Part shown: positions 1 to 7,801 of the stretch, in pieces | How the letters are laid out: the number at the start of each line of letters is the position of its first letter | Numbering within the stretch: the stretch's first letter is position 1 | Source of the DNA: Rhizobium sp. BT04 | GTDB lineage: Bacteria > Pseudomonadota > Alphaproteobacteria > Rhizobiales > Rhizobiaceae | Assembly: GCF_030053135.1 (NCBI RefSeq) | Contig: NZ_CP125647.1 | Span: 210,204 to 274,203, forward strand | Direction: 5' to 3' | Length of the DNA: 64,000 nucleotides | The notes under the pieces: generated by a model | What the model saw: the letters and a program-made list of their open reading frames with translations, nothing else | Told to the model about the DNA's origin: nothing | Databases searched by the model: none | Translations under genes and position numbers: made by a program

Positions 1-653
1 TAGAGAATCGTGGCAACTTTTGGCTGCTTCAAAAACGTCTGATAGGCAATCGCTGTACCGCACAGGAAGAAGGGCATGTAGTTCGCGAGGAAGATTACCT
101 TGCCGACCTTTAGAGCGACGAGTTCGATCAACGCTCCAGCAATTTGTAGGACTATTAGCCCTACCCAAAAGCGTTCGCGCAGCAACCAGAACATGATCGC
201 TACCCAAATGTAGAATTTCACTTCTACGGCGAGGCTCCAGTAAGCACCGTCGACGTACTTCAAACCTAGTTGCCAGGCGACCAGGGCGATCGAGGCAACA
301 AACTCCAGCGGCGTAGTATGAAATTCCGGGAGTCCGACGGTATTCAGGAACGCGAAACTTACGATTGCAGCGATGACCAGCGCCGGATAGATGCGTGAGA
401 ATCGTCGATAAGCAAAGTCGATCGCGTCCGACGATCGCAACACAGTTACCGTGATGAATGTGCCCGAGAGTACGAAGAATGCTTCGACACCGAGATTCCC
501 TAGCGCGAAATATGGATCATAGGTCGTTGCAAATCCGTACAAATTCTCTTCGTGAAAGGGCGGCGCCCAAGCGACAAGATAATGGAATGCCATCACAACA
601 ATGATGAAAAACGCCCTAAAGCTGTCGAGCGTCAAATTTCTCTCTTTATGCAT
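1..653 (-). CDS. Acyltransferase 3 family membrane protein (partial, C-terminus outside window)
   Basis: The minus-strand frame is open from an ATG at 653 to the left edge, giving 217 N-terminal residues. It begins MHKERNLTLDSFRAFFIIVV, followed by hydrophobic helices, the FFVLSG motif (about residues 59-64) and FAYRRFSRIYPAL, the usual N-terminal layout of OafA/YrhL-type acyltransferases that O-acetylate or succinylate surface sugars. Several transmembrane segments follow. It is divergent from the glycosyltransferase at 862, with about 200 bp between them. Family assignment is firm; the sugar and acyl donor are unknown. Polysaccharide decoration is inferred from the neighbours. Confidence 0.85.
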   Translation of the reverse strand, partial: MHKERNLTLDSFRAFFIIVVMAFHYLVAWAPPFHEENLYGFATTYDPYFALGNLGVEAFFVLSGTFITVTVLRSSDAIDFAYRRFSRIYPALVIAAIVSFAFLNTVGLPEFHTTPLEFVASIALVAWQLGLKYVDGAYWSLAVEVKFYIWVAIMFWLLRERFWVGLIVLQIAGALIELVALKVGKVIFLANYMPFFLCGTAIAYQTFLKQPKVATIL

Positions 654-861
654 CCGTTCATCCCACTGCAACTGCGATGCACTTAAGCGGGGACACGAAG
701 GCTAAGTCAATTCATTTTCGCGGCGTCATTTCTACTGGGTCCACCCTTCACGAACCTATGGATTTTCACCAAACCGCCAAATAATTGCGATATAGAACTC
801 GACTTGGAAGATCAGATTGGTTTACAAATTTCTAAACCTTGAATTGTCATTCGGGGGCTCC

Positions 862-1890
862 GTGACAACAGTTTCAGTAATTATCCCTTGCTATAATAGC
901 GCGCGCACCCTACGCGAAACAGTCAAGAGCGCATTAGCTCAAACTCTCAAGGACATCGAGATTATCATTGTGAACGACGGCTCAACCGATAACTCACTAT
1001 CGATTGCCGAAATCTTGAAAGTTGAAGATCCTCGCATTGTCATACACAGCATCCCGAACCGAAAGCTCCCAGGCGCCAGGAACTACGGCATTGAGCATGC
1101 GGTCGGTGAGTTTGTTGCTCCGCTAGACGCAGATGATCTTTGGCATCCGACCTATCTCGAGAAGCTCGTGAAAGCGTTGAGGAAGGCCGGCGAGACATCA
1201 TCTTTTGCATATTCGTTTCTAAGACGGATCGACGACCACGGTAAGATCAGCGAGACCAGGCCCGCGGTCGCAGTCGATGGCAAGGCCTTGCAACGATCTA
1301 TGATTCATAATTTCGTTGGTACGGGCTCGGGCATTGTCATTCGCCGGGCCGCAGCGAATGCGGTTGGAGGATACGATGAGCGTGTCAGAGGTAGCGAAGA
1401 TTACCTAATGCAAATCAAACTGGCGGCTGTGGGCGAGGTCGTTTGCATTCCGGAATGCCTGATTGGCTATCGTCAATCATCGACCTCCATGTCCACGCGC
1501 CGCTTCGCAATGGCGCAGGGATCGCTTGAGGCGCTGGGGATTGCTATCTCCGAGATTCCAGGAATTGACCCGGCTGTCGAAAAGTGGGCGCTTGCGCGGG
1601 CACAGATGCACGGCGTTATCCAAGCCACGAAAGAGCGAAAGTTTCTCTCTGCAGCAATATTGGGGCTAAAGGCCTTACATAACGATGTCGTAGGCGTGGT
1701 CGCTGAGGGGTTCACTCGCGCATTTCGCCGTGCCGCCAAGTCAGCACCTCGTGGACAATACACGGAGGCTCGAAACTTTTTCGATGTGGATCCTGCTGCC
1801 GACGTGGTCCCAATGCGGAAGAGCTTTAGGAAGCGACGCCTGGATATTGCTTCCGCTATAGATCGTAAGCGCTGTAAGGTCGAACATTGA
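862..1890 (+). CDS. Family 2 glycosyltransferase
   Basis: This 342-residue protein has the GT-A fold signature: VSVIIPCYN at residues 4-12, VNDGSTD at 37-43 and the metal-binding DADD at 89-92. It should move a sugar from a nucleotide-sugar donor onto a lipid-linked polysaccharide intermediate at the inner face of the cytoplasmic membrane. I choose the GTG at 862 because a GGGGG ribosome-binding site lies just upstream and the conserved strand starts there; an in-frame TTG at 817 would add 15 unlikely residues. Its stop overlaps the next gene's start, so the two are probably translated together. Donor and acceptor cannot be read from sequence. Confidence 0.88.
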   Translation: MTTVSVIIPCYNSARTLRETVKSALAQTLKDIEIIIVNDGSTDNSLSIAEILKVEDPRIVIHSIPNRKLPGARNYGIEHAVGEFVAPLDADDLWHPTYLEKLVKALRKAGETSSFAYSFLRRIDDHGKISETRPAVAVDGKALQRSMIHNFVGTGSGIVIRRAAANAVGGYDERVRGSEDYLMQIKLAAVGEVVCIPECLIGYRQSSTSMSTRRFAMAQGSLEALGIAISEIPGIDPAVEKWALARAQMHGVIQATKERKFLSAAILGLKALHNDVVGVVAEGFTRAFRRAAKSAPRGQYTEARNFFDVDPAADVVPMRKSFRKRRLDIASAIDRKRCKVEH

Positions 1891-2915
1891 CCAAGGGGCG
1901 AGACGATTACATAGACGGGATCAGAGGGATCGCAATCACTGCTGTTGTTCTCATCCATGTGGCTTCAGTCGGACTCGGGGAGCGCAAGCTCTACGATTGG
2001 AATCTACAATTCACCTTACTCACCCAACAGCTCCTGTTGTTTGCAGTCCCAACCTTCTTTTTCCTCGCTGGCTTATTTGCCGGGCGCAGTCAGCGCTTTA
2101 GAACAGACCCATTCGGAGAGACGATCGCCCGTTTGCGGCGTATCCTTGTGCCGTACCTCATCTGGTCGACGTTGGTGTTTGTGTTCCTCGGCGACCACTC
2201 GCAGTTCGTCAAGTTCGGCGTTGATCTCCTGTTCGGTCGCGTTGTCAGCCCTTACTATTTCATCGCAGCACTCGCGTGCCTGACTTTGATCACGCCCACA
2301 TTGCTTCGCTTCTCACGACGCCCTTGGCTTGTGCCGGCTGCTGTCGCGATCGGCCTATTGCACCTTCTCGGCGCGTACTTGGCACGTTGGCATAACCCGA
2401 GTTTGAACTGGTGGTTTGTAATGGCCCCGCCAACCGGATGGCTTCCGTTCTACTGCTATGGTATAGCGAGATCTGCCGAGCTAAACTCCTCTGCGCCTAG
2501 CGATTATGGGGTCAGGTTTGCAGCCTTCGCCATCTGCGCGCTTGCTCTACAGATCGTCGAGGCGGAGACTTTGACGTGGTCAATCGGCGTCAACGGCGGT
2601 GGACTTGGTCCCATCAAGCTTTCCAGCTATCTCTACGCTTGGGCAGTAATTGAGCTGATGATGGCGTACCGAGGACGGGCCGCGTTTCCTAGCTGGCTTG
2701 TAATGCTTGGTCTTTACTCGTTCGGAATTTTCTTGATTCATCAGCCGATTCGATGGGGGCTGATGCGGTTGATTCCCGAAACTTCCTGGGTTTTTGACGT
2801 GCAACCGCTTTATCAGATCGCACTTACGGTTTCGACAATAGCGATCTGCGTAGCTCTGATTTCGCTCTCAAGGTATCTGCTACGCGATCGGTCGTCACGA
2901 ATCCTGGGACTTTAG
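1887..2915 (+). CDS. Acyltransferase 3 family integral membrane protein
   Basis: The 342-residue multi-pass protein starts with DDYIDGIRGIAITAVVLIHV and carries RLRRILVPYLIWS near residue 85, both typical of acyltransferase-3 enzymes that add acyl groups to surface polysaccharides. About ten hydrophobic helices are visible, including YSFGIFLIHQPI near the C-terminus. The start is a TTG in the TTGA overlap with the preceding glycosyltransferase stop, which suggests translational coupling. It is the second such enzyme within 3 kb, so the polymer may carry more than one non-sugar substituent. The acyl donor is unknown. Confidence 0.82.
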   Translation: MTKGRDDYIDGIRGIAITAVVLIHVASVGLGERKLYDWNLQFTLLTQQLLLFAVPTFFFLAGLFAGRSQRFRTDPFGETIARLRRILVPYLIWSTLVFVFLGDHSQFVKFGVDLLFGRVVSPYYFIAALACLTLITPTLLRFSRRPWLVPAAVAIGLLHLLGAYLARWHNPSLNWWFVMAPPTGWLPFYCYGIARSAELNSSAPSDYGVRFAAFAICALALQIVEAETLTWSIGVNGGGLGPIKLSSYLYAWAVIELMMAYRGRAAFPSWLVMLGLYSFGIFLIHQPIRWGLMRLIPETSWVFDVQPLYQIALTVSTIAICVALISLSRYLLRDRSSRILGL

Positions 2916-3081
2916 TGCTCTCCGATCAGTTCGGCTTTACCAGAAGAGCGAAAGCGCGTAGTCGCCCACATCCGCGTTTCAATGACCACGGCCATGAATA
3001 GCCTGCTGGCGCCATGGACCGGGACGCCGGCATCCACCCCGTCTTGCGTCGCTCTTCTCTCAGCAAACCCTCCCGAAATTG
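2912..3081 (-). pseudogene. Possible left half of a reading frame split by two insertion sequences
   Basis: A minus-strand frame ending TAA at 2912 runs up to the IS66 target duplication. If IS66, IS3 and one copy of each target duplication are removed, it continues through 5952-5958 and 7234-7317, giving 86 codons without a stop. The text (VDAGVPVHGASRLFMAVVIE) looks protein-like, but I do not recognise the family. A plus-strand frame from an ATG at 2982 also reads through the junction, so the coding strand is not certain. Confidence 0.25.
3074..3081. repeat. Target-site duplication of the IS66 element (left copy)
   Basis: CGAAATTG occurs here and again at 5944-5951, directly outside the two inverted-repeat ends. 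Eight base pairs is the duplication length known for IS66-family transposition, so this fixes both ends of the element. Confidence 0.93.
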
Positions 3082-3127
3082 GTAAGCATCCGGTGAGTAC
3101 CGCATCTGGCCCTGATTGTGTGCAGGC

Positions 3128-3403
3128 TCAGGGGTCTGACTGGAATGCCGCGACAGCTCTTGCAGCCTTGTCGCAACGCTCAGCAAGTCCTGGGTATGAA
3201 AGCCCCATATGCTCGGTCGCGATCTTAAAGAGATACTGCGCGATGGCATCAACTGAGGCCGTTTGGTTGACCAGCATGCCACAGACGGTATCGGCATAGG
3301 CATCATATTCGTCTTGCGCTTCAGGAATGTCCGACACCCCGATGGGGTCCCACTCGGTGAGCAATATTTTCCGAATGATAGCTCGGTTGGCTTTGCGATC
3401 CAT
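3128..3403 (-). CDS. Small uncharacterised passenger protein of the IS66 element
   Basis: This 91-residue soluble protein (MDRKANRAIIRKILLTEWDP at the N-terminus, then a DIPEAQDEYDAYAD acidic helix) lies inside the inverted repeats of the IS66 element, downstream of tnpC on the same strand and separated from it by only 8 bp. I know similar short proteins of the WDPIGV-DIPEA-DEYD type from rhizobial genomes but no function for them. Start ATG at 3403; a longer upstream reading overlaps tnpC. Whether it serves the element or is cargo is open. Confidence 0.7.
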   Translation of the reverse strand: MDRKANRAIIRKILLTEWDPIGVSDIPEAQDEYDAYADTVCGMLVNQTASVDAIAQYLFKIATEHMGLSYPGLAERCDKAARAVAAFQSDP

Positions 3404-3411
3404 CGTTGATC

Positions 3412-5066
3412 CTAGGCCGCAACGGCTGCTGTTTGCGTCGGTGTCCAGTTCCACGGCAGCAATTTCTCCAGCCTGGTAATCGGCGTGTCAGCGATGCGGG
3501 CAAGAACGTCGGCAAGCCACGCCTGCGGATCGATGTCGTTGAGCTTTGCCGTCATGATCAGTGTGGCCATGAAGGCGGCACGATCTGCACCGCGATCCGA
3601 TCCGGCGAAGAGCCACGACTTCCTGCCGAGCGCGAAGCCTCGCAACGCTCTCTCGGCTGCATTGTTCGTCAGGCAAATCCTGCCGTCCTCCAGGAATGAC
3701 GTGAAGCCATCCCAGCGCTTTAGCATGTAGTCGATCGCCTCTGCGACCGGAGAAGTGCGCGACAGCTTTGCCCGCTCGGTTTGAAGCCAAGCCTGCAGAC
3801 CGTCGACGAGCGGCAGGCTATCTTTACGGCGACGCTCCAGGCGTTGATCGGGGGCAAGCCCGTTTATATCCCGCTCGATATCGAACAGCGCGTCGATCAG
3901 TTTGATGGCCTCCAGTGCCATGGGCGAGATCGGCGCGGCGTTCTTTACACGTTTGGCATTCGCCGCGATGTCGGCGAGCACGAAGAACTTACGTCTCGAA
4001 TGTGACCAGCAAAACGCCTGCCTTAGTGGATTTGGATCGCGATCAACTTGAACAGCGGATTGTAGCCGCCATAGGCATCCGCCTGCAGAATGCCGGTGAA
4101 GGTCTTCAGGTGGCGTTCCGGATGTTCCTGCCGTCGATCTCGCGATGCATAGTAAAGGGCGGCCGGCGGTGAGAGCCCTCCGAACGGCCGATCGTCCCGG
4201 ACGTAAGTCCAGATGCGGCCCGTATCGGTCTTTCCTTTCGCCAGGATCGGCACGGTCGTGTCGTCGCCATGCAGCCGCGCGGCGGTCAGAACATGCGCTT
4301 CGATCAGTAAATGTATAGGCTTCAACGCCGCGGCGCATGCTCCGACCTGGTCAGCCAGTGTCGATAAACTAAGGTCGAGGCCCTCGCGGGCATAGCGTTC
4401 GCTCTGGCGGTTGAGCGGCTGGTGCTGGGCGAACTTCTCGAACAGGATCATCGCCAGCAGGTTCGGCCCGGCAAAACCGCGGGGCGTCACATGGAAGGGT
4501 GCCGGTGGCTGCGTGATCTTCTCACACTCGCGGCAGGTAAACTTCTCCCGCACCGTCTGAATGACTTTCCATTGACGTGGGATGACCTCCAGGGTCTCGG
4601 TAATGTCCTCGCCGAGCTTCGACAGTTTGGCCGATCCGCAGCAGGCGCAATTCGCGGGAGCGGCGATGACGACGCGCTCGCGCGGCAGGTGTTCGGGAAA
4701 GGGCTTGCGTGAAGGACGCTTGCGCTCGAAGGCCCTGACGGTCGAGGCACTGGCTGCGATCTCTGCTGCCCGTTCATCTTCGCCAGCATCAGCCTCCAGC
4801 TCCTCGAGCTGCAGTTCCATCTGTTCGAGAAGCCGCGCTTTGCGCTCAGAGCGGCTGCCATAAAGCTCCCGGCGGACCTTCTCGATCCCCAGCTTCAACC
4901 GGGCAATCAGCGCCTCGGAATGCGACACGAGTGCCTTTGCGCTGGCGGCTTCCGCCTTGGCGATCATTGCTTCCGCCTCGGCTGTGATGCGCCGGGCACG
5001 CTCCTCCGCCAGGGCCGCAAGTGCGCTGGTAAGGTCGTTAGGAAGCTGTTCAGCCGCATCGTTCAT
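3412..5066 (-). pseudogene. tnpC: IS66 transposase TnpC, single frameshift
   Basis: The N-terminal part (start ATG 5066) holds the coiled-coil and leucine-rich region, the zinc-finger-like CACCGSAKLSKLGEDITETL block and the start of the DDE domain, then hits TAA at 4023. The remaining catalytic domain (FCWSHSRRKFF, then LTNNAAERALRGFALGRKSW) continues in another frame to a TAG at 3412. The switch lies near 4047-4052, where one missing base after FK would restore the usual reading. Together the frames give about full TnpC length. IS66 TnpC is not known to use programmed frameshifting, so I read this as an inactivating lesion or a sequencing error. Confidence 0.88.
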
Positions 5067-5111
5067 GGGCCAATGGAATCATATTCGACCCCGCCATGCC
5101 AGTGTTTTTGC

Positions 5112-5459
5112 TTATCCGGCCGAGGTCGGTCGCCAGGTTTTTTGCGGCATTCGCCAGTCGATCCCTTCTAGCAAATAACCGAGCTGCGCCGGCGTGATCA
5201 CCACCGAGCCGTCGGCTGCCGACGGCCATATGAAGCGTCCGCGTTCTAGCTTTTTTGTGAACAGGCAGGCTCCCTGGCCGTCATGCCATATAACCTTAAT
5301 CAGGCCACCGCCACGACCGCGGAAGACGAACAGATGCCCGCACATCGGATCGCGCTTCAGCGTCTCTTGCACCATCAGCGACAGACCCGGAAAGCCCTTG
5401 CGCATGTCCGTATGGCCGGTTGCCAACCAGACCTTCACCCCACTCGGAACCGGGATCAT
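5112..5459 (-). CDS. tnpB: IS66 accessory protein TnpB
   Basis: This 115-residue protein begins MIPVPSGVKVWLATGHTDMR and contains GLSLMVQETLKRDP and HLFVFRGRGGGLIKVIWHDG, the standard Orf2/TnpB signature of IS66 elements. It is required for full transposition activity in elements that have it, but its biochemical role is not settled. The start ATG overlaps the tnpA stop in an ATGA, so translation is coupled. It appears intact. Confidence 0.93.
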   Translation of the reverse strand: MIPVPSGVKVWLATGHTDMRKGFPGLSLMVQETLKRDPMCGHLFVFRGRGGGLIKVIWHDGQGACLFTKKLERGRFIWPSAADGSVVITPAQLGYLLEGIDWRMPQKTWRPTSAG

Positions 5460-5866
5460 CGCCGACCCAGCACACAATCAAGAATGCGGCCAAGTGCCTC
5501 CGTGTCGATGTCGCTGTCCACGCGGACACGGCGACCGCGGCCCAGCTCAATCGTCACATCACTACGCTTCCGGCGGGGCTGCGATGGGGCCGGCGCTTCC
5601 AAGGCAGCGGGCTGGGCTGCCGGCGCGGCCTCCGAAACAATCACGGGCACCAACGTGCTCGATACCTGCATCGACGGCTCCTCGATCCGGCAGAGTTCCT
5701 TGCGCCACCGAAAGAGCTGGCTGACATGGATTCCAGCAGCGCGGGCAACCTCCGAGATAACCGCATCCGGCTCAAAGCAGGCCGCGACAAGCCGTTCCTT
5801 ATCCTCGCGTGACCAGCGGCGGCGGCGCTCTACGGATGTGATCACCTCAATTGGATGCTTCGTCAT
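5456..5866 (-). CDS. tnpA: IS66 accessory protein TnpA (helix-turn-helix)
   Basis: The 136-residue product has an N-terminal helix-turn-helix (RRRWSREDKERLVAACFEPD, then AARAAGIHVSQLFRWRKEL-like helices at about residues 17-57). A proline/alanine-rich linker and a C-terminal block with IELGRGRRVRVDSDID follow, as usual for IS66 TnpA. It probably binds element ends or its own promoter. It is the first gene of the element, just inside the right inverted repeat, and its stop overlaps tnpB. Confidence 0.93.
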   Translation of the reverse strand: MTKHPIEVITSVERRRRWSREDKERLVAACFEPDAVISEVARAAGIHVSQLFRWRKELCRIEEPSMQVSSTLVPVIVSEAAPAAQPAALEAPAPSQPRRKRSDVTIELGRGRRVRVDSDIDTEALGRILDCVLGRR

Positions 5867-5943
5867 ATGACTACTCCTAGTGTTACCACTAGGACTGGAG
5901 TCAGCAGCCCATCATCGCAAGACGGCCTTCACCGTGAGCTTAC

Positions 5944-5951
5944 CGAAATTG
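5944..5951. repeat. Target-site duplication of the IS66 element (right copy)
   Basis: CGAAATTG, identical to 3074-3081. Only three bases separate it from the CGCT duplication of the next element. Confidence 0.93.
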
Positions 5952-5976
5952 GCTCGCTTGACCTGCCACGGAAGTT

Positions 5977-6906
5977 TCATCCGGCTGTGATTAGAGCCTC
6001 GGCGGCTTTGAATACGCCAACTGGCGCGGTAGGAGCAACCGGCGGAAACGCGAAGCTTTCATCTTGCGCAGCGTTGGAGCCGGTTGCGGCGATGCTCCCG
6101 GCGTAGCCTGCCGGGGTCTGGTATCCGAGCGACGAGTGTGGCCGGAAATGGTTATAGTCGTCAGCCCATTCAGCAATGGCGCTGCGGGCATGATCGAGGC
6201 CGAAGAAGAGGCTCTCGTTGAGCAACTCGTCGCGCATCCGACCGTTGAAACTCTCGACATAGCCGTTCTGCATCGGCTTCCCCGGCGCGATGTAGTGCCA
6301 CTCCACCTTGTGATCCCTCGACCAGGCGAGAATGGCATTCGACGTTAGTTCGGTGCCGTTGTCGGAGACAATCATTCCGGGCTTGCCGCGTCGTTCGATC
6401 AGCGTCGTCAGTTCTCGAGCAACACGTCGACCAGAGATAGACGTGTCCGGGATCGCTGCCAGGCATTCGCGCGTCACGTCATCAACGACATTCAAGACCC
6501 GGAATCGTCTGCCGCAGGCAAACTGGTCGTGGACGAAATCCAGCGACCAGCGGGCATTGGCTTTCGCCTCGACCAGGATCGGTGCACGCGTGCCGACAGC
6601 ACGCCGCCGGGCCTTTCGCTTGCGAACGGAAAGCCCTTCCTCGCGATAAAGACGGTATATGCGATTGACGCCGGACGGCTCTCCATCTCGCCGAAGCAGG
6701 ATGAACAGCCGACGGTAGCCAAAACGCCGCCGCTCGTTGGCGAGGTCGCGCAGCTTCACTCGCAGATCGACCTCCGGCGGTCGACTTGACCGATAACGGA
6801 TCGTCTTGCGGTCGGCAGATATGATCTGGCAGGCCCGACGCTCCGAAAGACCCATGACGGCCTTCAGATGCGTGACGGCTTCACGCTTGGCGGCAGGCCC
6901 TACCAT
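5977..6906 (-). CDS. IS3-family transposase OrfB (DDE integrase domain)
   Basis: The 309-residue protein carries an HTH_21-like stretch ([12 protein letters not shown]) and then the integrase core. The catalytic residues are the Asp in WSLDFVHDQ (about 122), the Asp in IVSDNGTE (about 181) and the Glu in [18 protein letters not shown] (about 217). It normally acts as the OrfAB fusion made by -1 frameshifting. The overlap with orfA is 7 bp. The local ATG at 6906 may allow some separate OrfB. Confidence 0.95.
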   Translation of the reverse strand: MVGPAAKREAVTHLKAVMGLSERRACQIISADRKTIRYRSSRPPEVDLRVKLRDLANERRRFGYRRLFILLRRDGEPSGVNRIYRLYREEGLSVRKRKARRRAVGTRAPILVEAKANARWSLDFVHDQFACGRRFRVLNVVDDVTRECLAAIPDTSISGRRVARELTTLIERRGKPGMIVSDNGTELTSNAILAWSRDHKVEWHYIAPGKPMQNGYVESFNGRMRDELLNESLFFGLDHARSAIAEWADDYNHFRPHSSLGYQTPAGYAGSIAATGSNAAQDESFAFPPVAPTAPVGVFKAAEALITAG

Positions 6907-7166
6907 TTTTTTGCAAGAAGCTCGCGGAGTGCGGCTGCATCCAGCATCTGCTCGGCCAGCAACTTCTTTAGCCTGGCATTCTCGTCCTCGAGCGCCTTCA
7001 GACGCTTCGCCTCGGAGACGTCCATGCCGCCAAATTTGGCTTTCCAGTTATAAAACGTCGCTTCTGAAATCCCGTGCTTGCGGCAGAGGTCGGCTGCCTT
7101 CGCGCCAGCCTCCTGCTCCTTCAGCACCGCAATAATCTGCTCTTCCGTAAATCGCTGCTTCTTCAT
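6900..7166 (-). CDS. IS3-family transposase OrfA (helix-turn-helix)
   Basis: This 88-residue DNA-binding subunit starts [20 protein letters not shown] and has the helix-turn-helix [20 protein letters not shown], then a leucine-zipper-like tail ([20 protein letters not shown]) used for multimerisation. It recognises the terminal repeats and, as part of OrfAB, guides the catalytic domain. The frame ends at TAG just past an A7 run, where ribosomes can slip into orfB. Confidence 0.94.
   Translation of the reverse strand: MKKQRFTEEQIIAVLKEQEAGAKAADLCRKHGISEATFYNWKAKFGGMDVSEAKRLKALEDENARLKKLLAEQMLDAAALRELLAKKW
6906..6912 (-). other. A-AAA-AAA slippery heptamer for programmed -1 frameshift
   Basis: On the minus strand orfA reads GCA AAA AAA TGG TAG. 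A one-base backward slip on the A7 run moves the ribosome into AAA ATG GTA, the start of orfB. This is the classical IS3-family arrangement for making OrfAB. Confidence 0.85.
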
Positions 7167-7602
7167 TCGTCCGTCCTTTAACAGGCCGGACTCTAATCCA
7201 TTCTGGAGGAAATTCTCAGTGGCAGGTCACGCTGAATGCGCTACCCGCTCCAGTGTGAACAGCGGTCGCATTCGCGCTCTTAGAGCTCGTAACGAAGACG
7301 CGCAAAAGCTCAAGACCTCAAGTGTCGTCTCATTCGATCCATGACATCCGAATCATGGAGACCTATAGATTTAGGCAATGCAGAAAAATACAACTGTAAT
7401 GCTAGTAAAGGCCATGCTGCTTTCGTCGACTTGATCTCGATGCTTTTCTGCCTCGGCACATATGCAGACCAGAAGGGAGCCATGTCGAAGCCATGATACA
7501 TCATTGACCCCAAATTTGGACTTTGACGTTAACGCCGCATTAAGCAAATAGCTCACGGTGCTGTAGTTGATGATCGAATACAGCGAAAATATTACAATGA
7601 TT

Positions 7603-7615
7603 CAATCAGTGATTG
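7603..7615. promoter_or_regulatory. Palindromic operator-like site 1
   Basis: CAATCA-G-TGATTG is a perfect palindrome around a central G. A closely related palindrome lies 67 bp further on (centre to centre), and both stand upstream of the RTX gene. The binding protein is unknown; the pairing suggests a dimeric regulator and possible looping. Confidence 0.45.
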
Positions 7616-7668
7616 GTGATGTCTCGGCTATAAGATCCTTATTCGAATATTTACCTAGTCTGTTTAGG

Positions 7669-7683
7669 TTAATCACTGATTAA
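7669..7683. promoter_or_regulatory. Palindromic operator-like site 2
   Basis: TTAATCA-C-TGATTAA is a perfect 15-bp palindrome sharing the AATCA-N-TGATT core with site 1. It lies about 120 bp before the start codon at 7802, a position suited to activation or repression from an upstream promoter. Confidence 0.45.
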
Positions 7684-7801
7684 ATGGATTGCTATTTCAA
7701 ACAATGTTAGTAGCGTCCCACGTGATGGAAGTTAAATCCTGAGATGTGGATTTAGCTGCCTCAAAAAATATGAGTAACGCAAGTTAACAGGGAGTACCAA
7801 A

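Larger units (their letters stand above)
3082..5943 (-). mobile_element. IS66-family insertion sequence, 2862 bp, tnpC frameshifted
   Basis: Both ends start GTAAGC and share CGGTGA and CCG blocks as imperfect inverted repeats (3082-3109 and the complement of 5916-5943). They are flanked by the exact 8-bp duplication CGAAATTG. All genes read leftward: tnpA, tnpB, a broken tnpC and one small passenger gene. Intact ends and an unmutated duplication indicate a fairly recent insertion. The frameshift in tnpC means this copy probably cannot move without help from another IS66 copy. Confidence 0.94.
5959..7229 (-). mobile_element. IS3-family (IS407-type) insertion sequence, 1271 bp, apparently intact
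   Basis: The ends are inverted repeats beginning TGACCTGCCAC, matching over about 26 bp with a few mismatches. The direct repeat CGCT occurs at 5955-5958 and 7230-7233, the 4-bp duplication expected for the IS407 group. It encodes orfA and orfB in the -1 arrangement with a slippery A-tract. Both frames are complete with the catalytic residues present, so this copy could be active. It lies 15 bp beyond the IS66 end. Confidence 0.95.
7230..7801. other. AT-rich intergenic region upstream of the RTX gene
   Basis: Apart from the CGCT duplication (7230-7233) and the possible split-frame remnant to 7317, I see no credible gene. The segment is markedly AT-rich from about 7500 and holds two similar odd-length palindromes (listed separately), so it most likely contains the promoter and regulatory sites of the gene at 7802. 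Confidence 0.6.

Noticed and set aside
4040..4060. Programmed frameshifting to join the two tnpC halves
   Set aside because: No slippery heptamer is present at the switch and IS66 TnpC is normally one frame.
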